This document shows, piece after piece, positions 11,246 to 22,683 of a DNA stretch of 64,000 nt. The stretch is from Synchiropus splendidus. Its lineage: Eukaryota > Chordata > Actinopteri > Syngnathiformes > Callionymidae. Position 1 is the stretch's first letter; each line of letters begins with the position of its first letter. Both the position numbers and the translations under genes were made by a program. Location: NCBI RefSeq assembly GCF_027744825.2, contig NC_071334.1, forward strand, positions 29,093,937 to 29,157,936, written 5' to 3'. A model generated the notes under the pieces. The model saw only the letters and a list, made by a program, of their open reading frames with translations. It searched no databases and was not told the origin of the DNA.

Positions 11246-13903
11246 CTGCAAGATGAGGTCATGGAGGGAAGTGATAAAATATTCAGGAAGGGAAGGAGGT
11301 AAATGTGCAATGAGAGTGGAGGGAACGGTTGGATGGATAGGGAAGGGGGAAAAAATGAGAGCGGAACAATTGTTAGTGTGAGGCAATGAAGACGAGACGT
11401 TTGGGTCAGAGTTCACAGTCTGGTCAGCAGAATTCACAATTCCTGGCCTGATGACAGAGCTGGATGAGTCTGGAGCATCACTGGAGAAACTTTTGGCAGT
11501 ATATTTTGTCATCGTTTTTATTCAGCAAACTTTCAGCTATGACTGAGGTTTGTCGTTTGAATACGTTCAATAAACATAAGGAGGGAGAAATGGTTGTTAT
11601 GGTTGTGGATGCCAATTTACTTGAAGCAGTGGAGCATTGGAGATGTGAAAATACAGTTTTAAGAACGTATCAATATATATATTAAACTTATCTATATATT
11701 TTTATAATGATACTGTCTTCTTCCACATCTGCTTGACTCACCACATTGCCCAGGTCTAGTTAGTAGCCCACAACGCACCAATGCGTTTGATGCCTCTTAC
11801 TGAAGTATTTACAACCATTGTGAGAGTCCACAGAGCCGCTGAGGTCCCAGTGACATCTGGTAGGATGCTAAGCATTTACACCACATGCCTTGGGATGTAG
11901 CTTTATTTTCATAGTAAAGTCGAGATTTATTTTCTTGTGCAGCAAAATTGTATTTGTTTACATCAAGGAGCAAAACTTGCGCGGCATAAAGCAGACCTGG
12001 AGTGTGTTCATAAAGACATTTATGCAGCAGGCATCTGTTTGAGAGATTTGTTTTGTGTTGTTTCTGAGTTGAGAAATATATGAGATGGAATCTTGAGGGA
12101 GACATAGAAGTGAAGGTCATTCTTTAAAACAATAGATTTTCCGAATTTAGTTAGTTTTTAGATGATTACTTAAGCTTTCACTTCCAGTCTGTCTTTCTTT
12201 TATTTGGCAAATCACTTAAATCCTGAAGAAATGATGAACTGAGTTTCCCTCCCTTCCCTAGTGAAAGAAGCAGTGTACTCATGTGTGTAAAAAATGATTT
12301 ACTGTTTTACATTTTGTTTATCACCATTACTAAAAACAAAAACTCAACAAAAAATGTTAGAATATCTACATAGACTTATCGCGTTAATTGAATAAAATTG
12401 AATGTTGGGGGTTTAGAAAATATGAGAACTAAATCTGCATTTTGGAAAAAAATAAAATAAATAAATATATATATAAAATCATAAAGACACGTTCAAACGT
12501 TTCAAAGAAGGCACATTCTGTGGATTATTCTTAATTGTTCAATTGTGACAAGATGGTTTAAGTATTAGCAGAGTATAACAACCGTATAACTCAAATGCTG
12601 TGCTGGTGAACTTTTTGCTTTTTTCTTATCATCAAGATTAAAAACCACTGTGAACTTTGATCCACACCAAACCCTCTGACTTTTGGCCCCAAATGTACTG
12701 GCAGCTTTTCGTACATATTAACATCAGACTATCAGCCAAGAGTCAGAGGGTGGACGGAAAGAATATGTTAAATCCATAACTCAAAAGATGATAAACCAAC
12801 CCTCAACTAGCCCTATAAAATATAGCTTGATAAATACAAAGGGGGCTTCGTTTCTGCTTTTTTTTTTTTTTTTTTTTTTTGTGGGATAACAGTGATCCCA
12901 TGCGGCGTAGAGCAGTACTACAGTCACAAGTGCAAAATATTCATCGTTCATCGTATATGTCGGGGCAATATAAAATGGTTTGATCACTAGAGATGTATTT
13001 GTATAAATACACATTCCCTGAGTCAAAAGAGCTATATTCTCTTGGAGTGAAAAAGGGAAAAAAAAATAGAAAAAAAAAGCAGAAAAAAAAGATGCAATAA
13101 TAAATAATTGGAGCATGAAGAGTGACGTGTACAGGTATGCCGCCTTAAACTCTGAGGCTTAACTATGAAGCACAGTAAGTCCACGAGGCTGAACTTGTAA
13201 AGTCATCTCAGAAACAGGAGTGTCTGTGTCTGAGCAGCAGTTGTGACTGAGGCGGCATTTGAGGCCCGCTTCGCTGGGATTGGTGGAGAAAGGGCAAGGA
13301 ACAAAGTGATATATGAGAAGATTAGTTTGAGTGAGAAAAAGGAGAAAAGAGAAGAAAGGAAAATATTAAAGCATGCAGCCAGTCCGAGCGTGAGGAACGC
13401 AGTAAAATGTGGAATACTGTGACGGACTCATAAGTTATGTGACTTGTGTTGAAGAATTCTTTCATATGATGTGGATTCAACAGGAAAACCCCATGCATAG
13501 ATGAACTTTATCAATGCATTTGCTGAATTATTTTCTTGATATGTCTCTGTCAATCTGTAAAAGTTCAGTCATGAAATTGAATATGTAATACAACAAATCA
13601 CAATTCAATAGAAACTGAATGACCTTGAATACATTGAATCCACAGTGGGACTAATAAAGGACATCTGATCTGATCTAACAACAGTAGAAAACCATGATGT
13701 ATATAATGACTGAATAAAGAACTATCAAAATTAATATATTGCAGGATGAAAGCAGGTAATGGTAGTTGTTAAAGAAAATAAGGATACATGGAAATATATA
13801 TTCTTGGGCATTAATATCAAGGCACATACAAAATGAGATATGAAGTAGCTTTATATATAAAAAAATAAATACATTTAAACTTTTGAGCTGAAAGGGTGGT
13901 TAC
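11246..13903 (-). other. cacna1g: cacna1g intron before the last exon
   Basis: This intron is 2.7 kb and AT-rich. A T run (A run on the minus strand) lies at 12859-12881. A LINE-type tail (GGGACTAATAAAGGACATC and following) lies at about 13645-13678. I see no coding segment. Confidence 0.7.
13640..13678 (+). repeat. non-LTR retrotransposon 3' tail-like sequence
   Basis: GTGGGACTAATAAAGGACAT followed by the short tandem CTGATCTGATC is a typical end of fish LINE or SINE elements. The body is too diverged for me to delimit. Confidence 0.4.
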
Positions 13904-14073
13904 CTGTCTGCGTAGCGTGCGACTCAGATTATGGATGCGCCTCGGAGGGGGGAGTCGGGGGATACACTCTGAGTCCGAATGACTGTGCGGGCTGATGGGA
14001 CGGAAGAGGTCTGAGGGGACCATCAGCTGGTGAGACATATCCTCTGGCTGTGATCGCACCGAGCCACTGGAGC
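13904..14073 (-). CDS. cacna1g: cacna1g exon: C-terminal tail, Ser/Pro/His-rich segment
   Basis: This 170-nt exon (phase 1 to 0) reads GSSGSVRSQPEDMSHQL, then MVPSDLFRPISPHSHSD, and ends IPRLPPPRRIHN then LSRTLRRQ. It corresponds to the human Cav3.1 tail (SGSVLSVHSQPAD, IPKLPPPGR, LRRQ). The acceptor is CTGTAG and the donor GTAACC. Confidence 0.9.
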
Positions 14074-15971
14074 CTACAGACCAAAAAGACTTAAGTCATC
14101 TGGAGAAACGTGGCTAGCGTTACTTGCTAAAATGATTCACTCTAGCCCCAGACCGAACACCTTGAAATACCAAGCCACGGAGAAACGTCTTTAGTTTTGT
14201 CTTTCAGTTTCGACTTACAGTTGGAGAGATGGTGATCTTGTGCAGAAATACAATTCTCCCTCAGTAATGATGAAGGAGGGCCATCGAGAGGCGGTCATGG
14301 TATAAAGGGTTTTTACGGCTGTCTGTTCCGTACAGCAATTCCAAATGGCTTAGTATTCCAGAGAGTGTCTGTCTTTGTGACTTTTGTTTTAAAAGCCTTT
14401 TTCATCACCTGTGCTCATGACATCAAGGCTGCGTCCTGAGGACAACCTTGTAATGGTCGATTTTACAGGGAACATAAAGTTGCCTCTTTGCAGGGTTCAT
14501 TGTGGTTACTAGTATTGAAACAAAAGGCATCCCTGTTTACAACTGTCAACTTGCTGACAGAAGATGAGAAGCAAGGTGAGAAGCAGAGGACATACAGATG
14601 GACAACCTGGCACAGTCACACAACTATGGTCAGGAGTCCATGGACACACACGTACTGGAGAAATCAAACTTATTATTGATCATGTTTCGCAAAGAGCGTG
14701 AAGGCAGGGTTTCAAAACCAAACACGTAACTGGTGGCATTTAAGCAGTTAGCTATTAGCCACTGTGATTGGTTGGCAGCTGGACTAGAAAAGCATCATGG
14801 GAACTGTTTAGGTCATCATAATTGGGTTGATCGTCGGTTTGTACAAGTTGTACTATTGTCCACAGTAATCATTAGATGGTGCTTGGAGATCGTGTTCCAC
14901 CCCTGTGTTCTAAAATCGAATAATTATTAAAAATAAATTAGTGTTATCATACCCTAAAATGGATGGCCTTCCTTTCCCATTTACAGCGGAACCTCGGTTT
15001 TTGAATGTCCCAGACTTCGAACAAATCAGAGTTTTTTGTTTTTTTTTGAGATTTTTTTGCTTCTGATTTCGAACGAAAATCCAGAACTCGAACGCCCCCG
15101 AAAAAAGCTGGAAAAAACATAACTTACGCAGACCAATCAGCTGACCCACCACGTGCTTTGTTAATGTGTATAACGCAGCCTCTGTATGCAGAGGTGTCCC
15201 TACATCTACTGACTGTTTTTTCTTCATATTGTGGTGTAAAACCTTTCCTGTCTCCGCACTGGAGTCTGGGACAGAGCGTTACTTGGTTTACGACTTTGTC
15301 ACAGCCAAACTGCACAGAAGCGCACATTCAGAGCTGGACACGCACCGGGCACCTCTTCACTTCTGGAGAGACGTCACTCACTCGGCAACCCCTCCCACAT
15401 GCAGCGGCCACACACATAGAGGAACAGCGCACCTGCAGCAGACACTCTACATTCACTCCTACAAAAGACTATTTTAAGGCTTGGAACGCATTATTTCTTT
15501 TTCCATTCATTGTAATGGGAAAAATCGATTCCGATTTCGAACAAATCGCTTCCTGAACGGCCTTCTGATACGGATTGTGGTCGAGAACCGAGGTTCCACT
15601 GTAGTTGTATTCAATATTAAAAAAAAGGATATGGCTCTCATGGATTCACATTTTAAAAGTAGTTTCTTTCGTCCCTCTCAGTCAAAAAGGTTCCTGGCCC
15701 CTGTTACTGTATGGAGTAAGTCGCGCCACCAAACTGACTTGTTCAGTGGGAGATACTTGAAGAAATCAATGCTAATTTTCCCGTTTATTTATGGTTGTTG
15801 TTTTAATCACATGTCCACGAGTGAATGTGGATGGGGTTCGTGTGTGCTGACTTGTCAGGCATGATGATGTATCGCCCAAAGAAAACCCGTAGGCAGGCAA
15901 CTTCACTGTCATTGCTCCAAAGGAGGTGACAGTGTAATTACAGGAATCAATCTTCCGTACAATAGCTTTAC
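14074..15971 (-). other. cacna1g: cacna1g intron carrying a pogo/Tigger-like MITE
   Basis: This is a 1.9-kb intron. A third of it is the element at 14984-15601. The remainder shows nothing notable. Confidence 0.7.
14984..15601. mobile_element. pogo/Tigger-like MITE, copy 1 (complete)
   Basis: The 618-bp element starts CAGCGGAACCTCGGTTTTTG and ends GAGAACCGAGGTTCCACTG. The ends are inverted repeats of each other (GGAACCTCGGTT / AACCGAGGTTCC), and TA flanks both sides (14982-14983 and 15602-15603), the target duplication of the Tc1/mariner/pogo superfamily. It holds only short open frames, so it is non-autonomous. A second copy lies at 46459-46885. Confidence 0.85.
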
Positions 15972-16179
15972 CTGATGGGACTCTGTTGGACCCATGCATA
16001 CCGTGGGATCCCTGTGTCTGTGCTTGGAGCTGTGCTGAGCCAGATGCTGGTAGTCCACGAGGCTCTACAGGTAAGAACATGTAGCTGTCATTGGGAAGGG
16101 AGTGCGTGCGTCCCACTGCAGGCTTCCTGACGGTCAGCAGGTTTTCCTCCAGCGGCTCCCGTGAGCCGAGCTGCTCTGG
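15972..16179 (-). CDS. cacna1g: cacna1g exon: C-terminal tail, RTHSLPNDSYM segment
   Basis: This 208-nt exon (phase 0 to 1) reads PEQLGSREPLEENLLTV, then RKPAVGRTHSLPNDSYM, then a Gln/Gly/Ser-rich part ending SNRVPS. RTHSLPNDSYM is a Cav3.1 hallmark. The acceptor is TCCACAG and the donor GTAAAG. Confidence 0.94.
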
Positions 16180-17017
16180 CTGTGGAGAGAGAAGGAAGTT
16201 AGCGACCGTCTAGCACAGTGAGAACTTCAACTTCAGCTACATCAAGCACTCAAAACCCCTTATCCTTAACACTGACAATGGACACAGAGGCAGGTGTCTT
16301 CAATCTACACAGGGGACAGACGAGCACACGGCAGTCACAGATCACTGAAACAAGTTTCTTTTTTTTTGTTGGTGTCCCTGGTTAGTTTGGGTCAACATGT
16401 TCCGTGATTGTGTCAAAATCAAATGGCAGACGGGAGTGATCCACAACGTTAGGAGACAGAGGAACTCACAAACACAGGTCGAGGACACGTCCTAAAGGCG
16501 GTTAAAGCACATTGTATTAGGACAGGACATTAAGAGAAGGAAAGTTGTGGAGAAATACGTCGGAAAATAAAGTCAAAGGAAAGACGACTTCGACTGGCAG
16601 GCGAGGAGTCGTACTACTCTACCAGACTGGAAAGGTGGAATGAGAAAAAAGACACACGGTTAGATTCACAGGGTCTTTAAGTTCCACTTGTCTTCCTCCG
16701 CATCCTCACCGCACGTCTCTTGTCACCAATTGATCCGGTGACACGTACGGTCTGGAGCTTTAACGCAACATGAGACTAACAATAAGGACATTGATCATCC
16801 TGGATTATTCAGATGACCAACGTGATCGTCTGAGACAGTTTTAGTTAGATGCTGTCATTCACATGACACTGAACTCATTGTCAATTTACTGTCACAAAGA
16901 AGTAGCGACTAGAGGAAGGGCAAGTGGCTTGGAAAGACCATGAGAAGTAAACACGACGAAAAACTGCAGCAAGGAAAACGGGGCGTCGGCATGAAGAAAT
17001 AGAGAAACTGCCAATAC
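16180..17017 (-). other. cacna1g: cacna1g intron
   Basis: This is an 838-nt intron. It holds a T run near 16360 and is otherwise unremarkable. Confidence 0.7.
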
Positions 17018-17140
17018 ATTGCATTCCAGACTGGATAGAAAGAGGGAGTTAAAATCGTCAGGGCCCGAATCTTCTGTCAGAGCTAGAGACCAGGATGTCT
17101 CAGAGGCCAGAGACAAAGCTTCCATCTCCGCTAGAGGAAT
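17018..17140 (-). CDS. cacna1g: cacna1g exon: C-terminal tail, [14 protein letters not shown] segment
   Basis: This 41-codon exon, phase 0, reads [18 protein letters not shown], then [16 protein letters not shown] and LSSLECN. It is strongly similar to human Cav3.1 ([35 protein letters not shown]). The acceptor is GCCCAG and the donor GTATTG. A (GGAT)n microsatellite begins about 70 nt upstream of its acceptor. Confidence 0.94.
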
Positions 17141-17210
17141 CTGGGCAGGAAGAGACAACGGCTGGTCAGCAGAAAGGACACAACGTACACTTATGTATAC
17201 AAGGCTAGTC

Positions 17211-17325
17211 ATCCATCTATCCTTCCATCCATCCATCCATCCATCCATCCATCCATCCATCCATCCATCCATCCATCCATCCATCCATCCATCCATCCAT
17301 CCATCCATCCATCCATCCATCCATC
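17211..17325. repeat. (ATCC)n tetranucleotide microsatellite
   Basis: About 115 bases of ATCC units on the plus strand, GGAT on the minus (sense) strand, with slight impurity at the left edge. It ends about 70 nt upstream of the acceptor of the exon at 17018-17140. Confidence 0.97.
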
Positions 17326-17793
17326 TGCCGTCTTTCAAGCTTCAGGCACAAAAAATGATTCCCATGCAAGAATTACCAAACTCTTTCTGCTGACAGAGCA
17401 GAGCAGAATTCAATACAAACACATTCAGCCCTTTTAAAATTTCAGAGACTACAAGAATGCTAATCTTGTCATCTGAAATTGGCTCACTGGTATCGTCTGG
17501 GGATCAATAGCATATTGATTCAAGCGTTGCACTCACAACCCTTGTGAAAAATGACTGATCTGAAATTCAGGGGCATAGAGTCACATTGAGAGACTGTAAA
17601 CATGTCTTTATAAAAATGAGATGAAACTGTGGACATCAGGGCTGGTTAGTGAGGGCATATGACATCAAAGAGGAATCCCAAATGACACTCAATAAACCAA
17701 ATGAATTTTAGGTTTTTCCTCCATCGAAACATGATGTCAACTGATAAATCTTCAAAAGATTTTTGTAATGAAAATGATTCATAACAGCAGGGA

Positions 17794-17795
17794 AG

Positions 17796-17864
<69 letters not shown>
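17794..17864. repeat. A-run plus (TA)n microsatellite
   Basis: About 28 A followed by about 42 bases of alternating TA. A second A-rich run lies at 17938-17973, close to the donor side of the exon at 18036-18188. Both lie in the 895-nt intron 17141-18035. Confidence 0.95.
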
Positions 17865-17866
<2 letters not shown>

Positions 17867-18035
17867 TCCAGGCTTATCAGTTGACAATGGTTAGATTATT
17901 TCTTCTAAAACAATGAACACAAACTTAGGTCTTAGAAAATAAAATAAAAAAAAAAAAAAAAAAAAAAAAAAAACAGGATTGCAGAATTGGCGTGAAATGA
18001 ACGACTTATCAAAGGGTTTACAGTTTATGCTTGAC

Positions 18036-18188
18036 CTTCTTATCGCAGCTGTGCTTGCGGGGCCTGGGGGGCAGCGCATAGAAGTGGCAGATAGAGCCGG
18101 ACAGGTTGTCCATCAAATTCAACTCTCCCTCCATTGAGCCCTGGATGACCAGGGATACCGAGTCAAACAGCGCTCTCCTCTGGACAAA
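18036..18188 (-). CDS. cacna1g: cacna1g exon: C-terminal tail, SLVIQGSMEGEL segment
   Basis: This exon has 51 codons, phase 0. It begins FVQRRALFDSVSLVIQG, then SMEGELNLMDNLSGSI, and ends HSCDKK. LFDxxSLxIQGS is shared with human Cav3.1. The DNLSGSI part instead resembles the tail of Cav3.2 and Cav3.3. The acceptor is CCCTAG. The donor GTCAAG is weak, and the frame runs on for only five more codons to a TAA at 18018-18020 if it is not used. Confidence 0.9.
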
Positions 18189-19350
18189 CTAGGGCAATGC
18201 AAAGAGGGAGGGGAAGACAGCAGAAGGTGAAAGAAATTTGAAAATGTAGAAAATTAACACAAGGTGATACATTCATACACGTAGAGAAAGAGAATGGATC
18301 ACAGTGAAATAGGACATTAAGTAAATCAAAACAAAGAAAAACAACGCAGATATAAAGGGTGAGTCAATGTCATAAACTGTACCAACTCAAGGCCCAATTC
18401 CTCACTCTATGACTGACACGTCTAATCTTACTAATCTTATACTCTTTGACTGAATCTGTACTGTTATTTATAAGCACAAGGGGGCAGTGTCATTCTACAG
18501 TATTTCACACACCCATACAGGGAGATAAACTTGAAGGAGAGCTGCAGGGGAAGACAGACCGTACACAGCCACAGCAAGACTTCCATTTCCTATCCCCAAA
18601 AATCCCCCGCTCTCTGCAAATAGCTGGTAAAGCGAACTGAGCTCCAACTTTCCCATGGCATCGTGACCTATCTACAACTGGCACGTCCAGACAGGGAGCA
18701 GCTGGACAGCACACGCAGAGACACACAAATACTTCAGCACGTACGGGTCAGTATGGTCAAAAAAACATGACAAGATGAGTTTACTCTCTGTGTGAATTAT
18801 TGGATGTGGCACCAAGCGCAACAGTGTTCACCGATGTATGTACTGCATGTTGTGATAACTCACCCACACAGAATAAGCGACAGTCTTTGTGACGAAATGG
18901 TGAAGAACAAAAACTCTCTGTTCATCTGGGTGAAATCTCTTATTTCCTCAAGTAGTTTACAATTAAATACAGTAAACATACTAAATGCAAGCCCTTATTA
19001 TAATCGTATTTATCAGGCTTGGGCATATTACACTTGGATTTCACCTTCATTTACGCAGATCATCCATTAACTCATTACCAGCTGGATTAACCCCTTGATG
19101 CATTACCGGCCCAATGACTTTGAATAGGTACTGCCAGCAAAATCTCTCAAACTTAAAGGGGTTCAGATAAAGACTTAATTCAAAATAGGTGCTCAGTTAA
19201 GTTTCATACATTGGAGAAATAATTTTGCCTATGATAATGAAGACACTAAATTATTGCCTAGTTTTGATACCAGGTGACCAAAATAATATTTTTATAGTTT
19301 AGGGTTGGTTGAATAACAGGTTTTGACAAACAGGACACACGTCTCCTCAC
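18189..19350 (-). other. cacna1g: cacna1g intron
   Basis: This is a 1.2-kb intron with no recognisable element or coding segment. Confidence 0.65.
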
Positions 19351-19770
19351 CTCTTGTTGGAGCTCCGGGTATGAAGGTGGCTCCTCAGTTACATTTACAG
19401 AGTCTCTGGGTATATCAGCAGCAGGTGTGTCGGCAGGTCTACTCCCTTCCTGCTCCTTGTCTCCTCCTCCAGTGCTTCTGCATGGGGAACCCCCCGAGCT
19501 TGACCTATCCACGGCGAGAGCCAGAGGGTTTAGCTGTGGCGACCTCGCCGCCCTCTCGCCCTCCGCCTGCAACTCAAGCTCCAGCTCGGCCTCCAACTCG
19601 GCCTCCTCTTTTGCTTCCTTGTTGCTCTCCTCCAGGTGCTTCATTAGAACAGCGATGACCACATTGACAAGTACGAACTGCGCAGTCAGGACGAAGGAGA
19701 CAAAATAGATGGGAGAGACGACGGTGTTGTAGCAGGTGGTGGTTTCTTGTGCGCAGTCCCTCAGTGTGTC
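19351..19770 (-). CDS. cacna1g: cacna1g exon: domain IV S6 and proximal C-terminal tail
   Basis: This exon has 140 codons, phase 0. It starts [18 protein letters not shown], then [17 protein letters not shown] and [18 protein letters not shown] (IVS6 and the post-S6 helix), then a Glu-rich helix. It ends in a Ser/Pro/Gly-rich tail finishing [10 protein letters not shown]. The S6 part and the [18 protein letters not shown] stretch are near identical to human Cav3.1; the following tail is variable. The acceptor is CTGTAG and the donor GTGAGG. Confidence 0.96.
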
Positions 19771-20276
19771 CTACAGGAATCATATCAAATTGTGTCAAAT
19801 GAAATTCATTATTCATTATTCAATATCATTATCAATCAAGAATAGTCACATTTTAATTTTTTTCCCTTTTTCCCCCATAAATATAATTGAATATAAATAA
19901 TAATTTGACGTGTTTTTTAACAGTGACGACAACAACAACAAGACATTTATATATACATATATATATATATATATGGGAAAAAAATGGAAGGTGCAATTTT
20001 AGAGTGTCCAATTAACCTAGTGGGCATGTGGGAGGAAACCGGAGTTCCTGGTTTCAAACCCTGAACCTAGTGTAAGCTCACCATTATTACATAACAACTT
20101 TTCCTGATATACATCACATTTATGAATGTCTGTTTTTGTTGTGGTGCTAAACAAAAATGACCCTCTTGTGGCAATGTCACTTGTCATTTTGCTGTTTCCC
20201 CACTACAAAAAAACAACAACATTGTCATAACAAGACTGGTGACGTAAATGTCATCTCACATTGGCAATTATTTTAC
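19771..20276 (-). repeat. cacna1g: cacna1g intron with fish dispersed-repeat fragment
   Basis: This is a 506-nt intron. A short TA tract lies 19949-19974. The segment 20005-20070 (GTCCAATTAACCTAGTGGGC, then GTGGGAGGAAACCGGAG) matches a widely dispersed fish repeat motif that I recognise only from memory, and it is truncated. Confidence 0.45.
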
Positions 20277-20398
20277 CTTCATTATGCCATTCCAGTTGTC
20301 CCCAGTGGAAACTCGGAAAAGGAGTAGAAATGCCATTCCAAAGTTTTTAAAAGTGGCGTAGCGACCAAGGCCTTCGCATGGATGGAGCTCATCACATA
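20277..20398 (-). CDS. cacna1g: cacna1g exon: domain IV pore loop
   Basis: This 122-nt exon (phase 1 to 0) reads [17 protein letters not shown], then [18 protein letters not shown] and WNGIMK. The Asp in STGDNW is the domain IV selectivity residue. The two Cys in the turret are conserved. The acceptor is TTTCAG and the donor GTAAAA. The 506-nt intron upstream (in plus coordinates 20399-21063 on one side, 19771-20276 on the other) is described separately. Confidence 0.96.
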
Positions 20399-20657
20399 CT
20401 GAAAGAAAGAACAAAACTAAAATGAAGGATTTTGAGATTTGAATTCAGTGACAATGAATGCCAGTGGAGGTTGACAGAAACACTCATTCAAACTTTGGCA
20501 TTTCATAAGATCATTGTTATTAGTAGTAGTATTTTTATTTTTTATTTTTACTTGCCCATTATATATATATTTAAATGATAAATTCTTACTTTCATTTAAT
20601 TTATGTTTCACAATTTTATTTTTTATCCTTCAATGCCATCTTGCATTGGCTTTAAGG

Positions 20658-20869
20658 CAGAGGTGTCAAACTGATCCTCAAAGGGGCTTTTTTTGTTCCA
20701 ACTAAACAAGCACACATTGGTCAACCAATCAGGTGTCAGCTGAAACAAGCAACACTTGACTGTCAAACAAAACTGTTGACTGAATCAACCAATGACAGCT
20801 TTCAGACTGGTGACCGCTTGATTGACCTGTAGCCACTGCAGCCCATTGAGGACCAATTTGAGTCCCCTG
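20658..20869. mobile_element. hAT-like MITE with 8-bp target-site duplication
   Basis: The 212-bp element starts CAGAGGTGTCAAACTG and ends CAATTTGAGTCCCCTG. The reverse complement of the end, CAGGGGACTCAAATTG, matches the start at 12 of 16 positions. It is flanked on both sides by CTTTAAGG (20650-20657 and 20870-20877), an 8-bp duplication diagnostic of hAT elements. It is too short to encode a transposase. It lies in the 665-nt intron 20399-21063. Confidence 0.9.
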
Positions 20870-21063
20870 CTTTAAGGTAAAAATATGAATAAATAAAGTA
20901 AAAGATATAGAAGTTAGCTAATGCTTAACTTTAAAAGGGCACTGGTGATAAAAACAAAGGACAAAAGAGAGTGATAACAATGGACTCAGTCGACCCACTG
21001 AGGGTGTGATAACATCCGTATGAGGCTCATATCTGCAGACGAAGTGTGCAGTCATCTCCTTAC

Positions 21064-21142
21064 TTAAGTCTCCGAAAAGCTCCACTCCCAATGCTGCGAA
21101 GATAAAGAAGAGCAGCATGAAGAGCAGTCCCAGATTTCCCAC
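21064..21142 (-). CDS. cacna1g: cacna1g exon: domain IV S5
   Basis: This 79-nt exon (phase 0 to 1) reads [18 protein letters not shown], then GVELFGDL. It is the IVS5 helix, matching human Cav3.1 ([12 protein letters not shown]). The acceptor is CCTCAG and the donor GTAAGG. Confidence 0.95.
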
Positions 21143-22612
21143 CTGAGGAAGGGAAACAGGAAGAGAACGGGATTTAGCTGCAGCAGAGCAAACACAGTCA
21201 AAACAAACCAGCGAGGCGGAGAATAACAAACAACTTATTCCAGCGAGAAAACAAGTTGGGAATAAAGAAGGTCAAGCTAGCTGCAGGAGAAAATGGAATA
21301 AAAGTAGTTTTAGCAACGGAAAGTTGCTGGGCTGAACCTCAAACAGTCTGCAGAACATCTTGTAATACAGAATATAAAACACATTTGCAGTGGAATACAC
21401 AACAGTGTTAAAATATTCAAAAGACTGAGTTGAAAATATTGTTTTTGTACCAATTTTTATAAGAGATCACCAGCCCTTAGCGACACCGGAAACAGACAAA
21501 GTATCAGAAAACAGGTCCATTGTGATTATACTATTACATGAAAGTCAATGGACAAATGTAACCATTTATTCATGATCTAGGGTGATACAGTGCTGGAGTG
21601 CCCTGGAGACTTTCTGGAGATTTTCATCGAAACATAATTTATCATTTAAAGAGTGACCATGGGAGGTGAAGAAAGGAGTGTGTGTTAAACGTTTGGAGAC
21701 ACTCATGGTTGACCTGTGACAGAGGAGAGAAAGAATTGGATGAGGGATGTTTGAAATCAAAGCGCAAAGAGGTTCATGCTTGTGATAAATGAGGACATTG
21801 GGTAGGAGGACGCATACAGTAGGTGCAGGATACTGGCTTGGCAACCCTTGAAGGGAAATACAGATAGATGTGTTCATTATTTTTTTCTATACATAATGTA
21901 TAATATGGATTGTAAATATAGGAAAATAATAAAATTTGGAGTAAACGCCACGCACAAAAAAGATACATTTTTTGTGTATATATATATCTCTTCTTATTTT
22001 TAAAAATAGCTACCATAATATTCAGCTCTCCTGCTGTGATTCTTTGGATTTCATTTCCCGCTGTTAGCCCTTTGTTACATGCTGGGGCTCTGTAAATAAG
22101 TTATTTTGATAGAGGTGCAACTCATCGGGTGTCTATTCTGAATACAATGATGAGCTGTTTAATGGACCGGGGTTTTTTTTTTTTTTTCGGCAGCGTTGCT
22201 GTAGATGTCGGCGCCAATTAGCGTGACACAGTTGGCAAATACGAGGGTGTTTTAATTATCAACTCTTTTGACAAGCTGTGAAAACTTTAGCCCGAAACAA
22301 TGTCTCCATCTTTGATTCAGTGCTAGAGACACACACAAAAAAAAAAAAAAAAAAAAACAAGCTGAAAATATGACACAGGCGAACGTTCAAACGTTTATAA
22401 AGTCGTCCTAATCCACAAACAGCAACGGCTTTCAAATCCGCCTACACGTGTTCCGAGCAAAATAACTTTTTCATCACTGCAGGGCGTTCAGGAAACCGTT
22501 AGACCCCGGAATGGAAGAGAGCAAAAATACATTAATTGGGTGGTTATATTAGTGCCAGACCAACTTGGCTGACAGGGAATACAACGAAATATATGAAATA
22601 TTCAGATCATAC
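21143..22612 (-). other. cacna1g: cacna1g intron
   Basis: This is a 1.5-kb intron with homopolymer runs near 22171 and 22338 and a small TA tract near 21978. I see no coding segment. Confidence 0.65.
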
Positions 22613-22683
22613 CTGTGGCAGGGCTTGCATAACTGTATCCAGCAGCGCTCTCATTCCCACCGCCATTTTCAAGAGCTTCAAAA
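22613..22683 (-). CDS. cacna1g: cacna1g exon: domain IV S4-S5 linker
   Basis: This 71-nt exon (phase 1 to 0) encodes [18 protein letters not shown], then MQALPQ. It finishes S4 and forms the amphipathic S4-S5 linker of domain IV. The acceptor is TTCTTAG and the donor GTATGA. Confidence 0.95.

Noticed and set aside
17019..17393. Plus-strand frame with tandem HPSI repeats
   Set aside because: It is the (ATCC)n microsatellite and the antisense of a channel exon, not a repeat protein.
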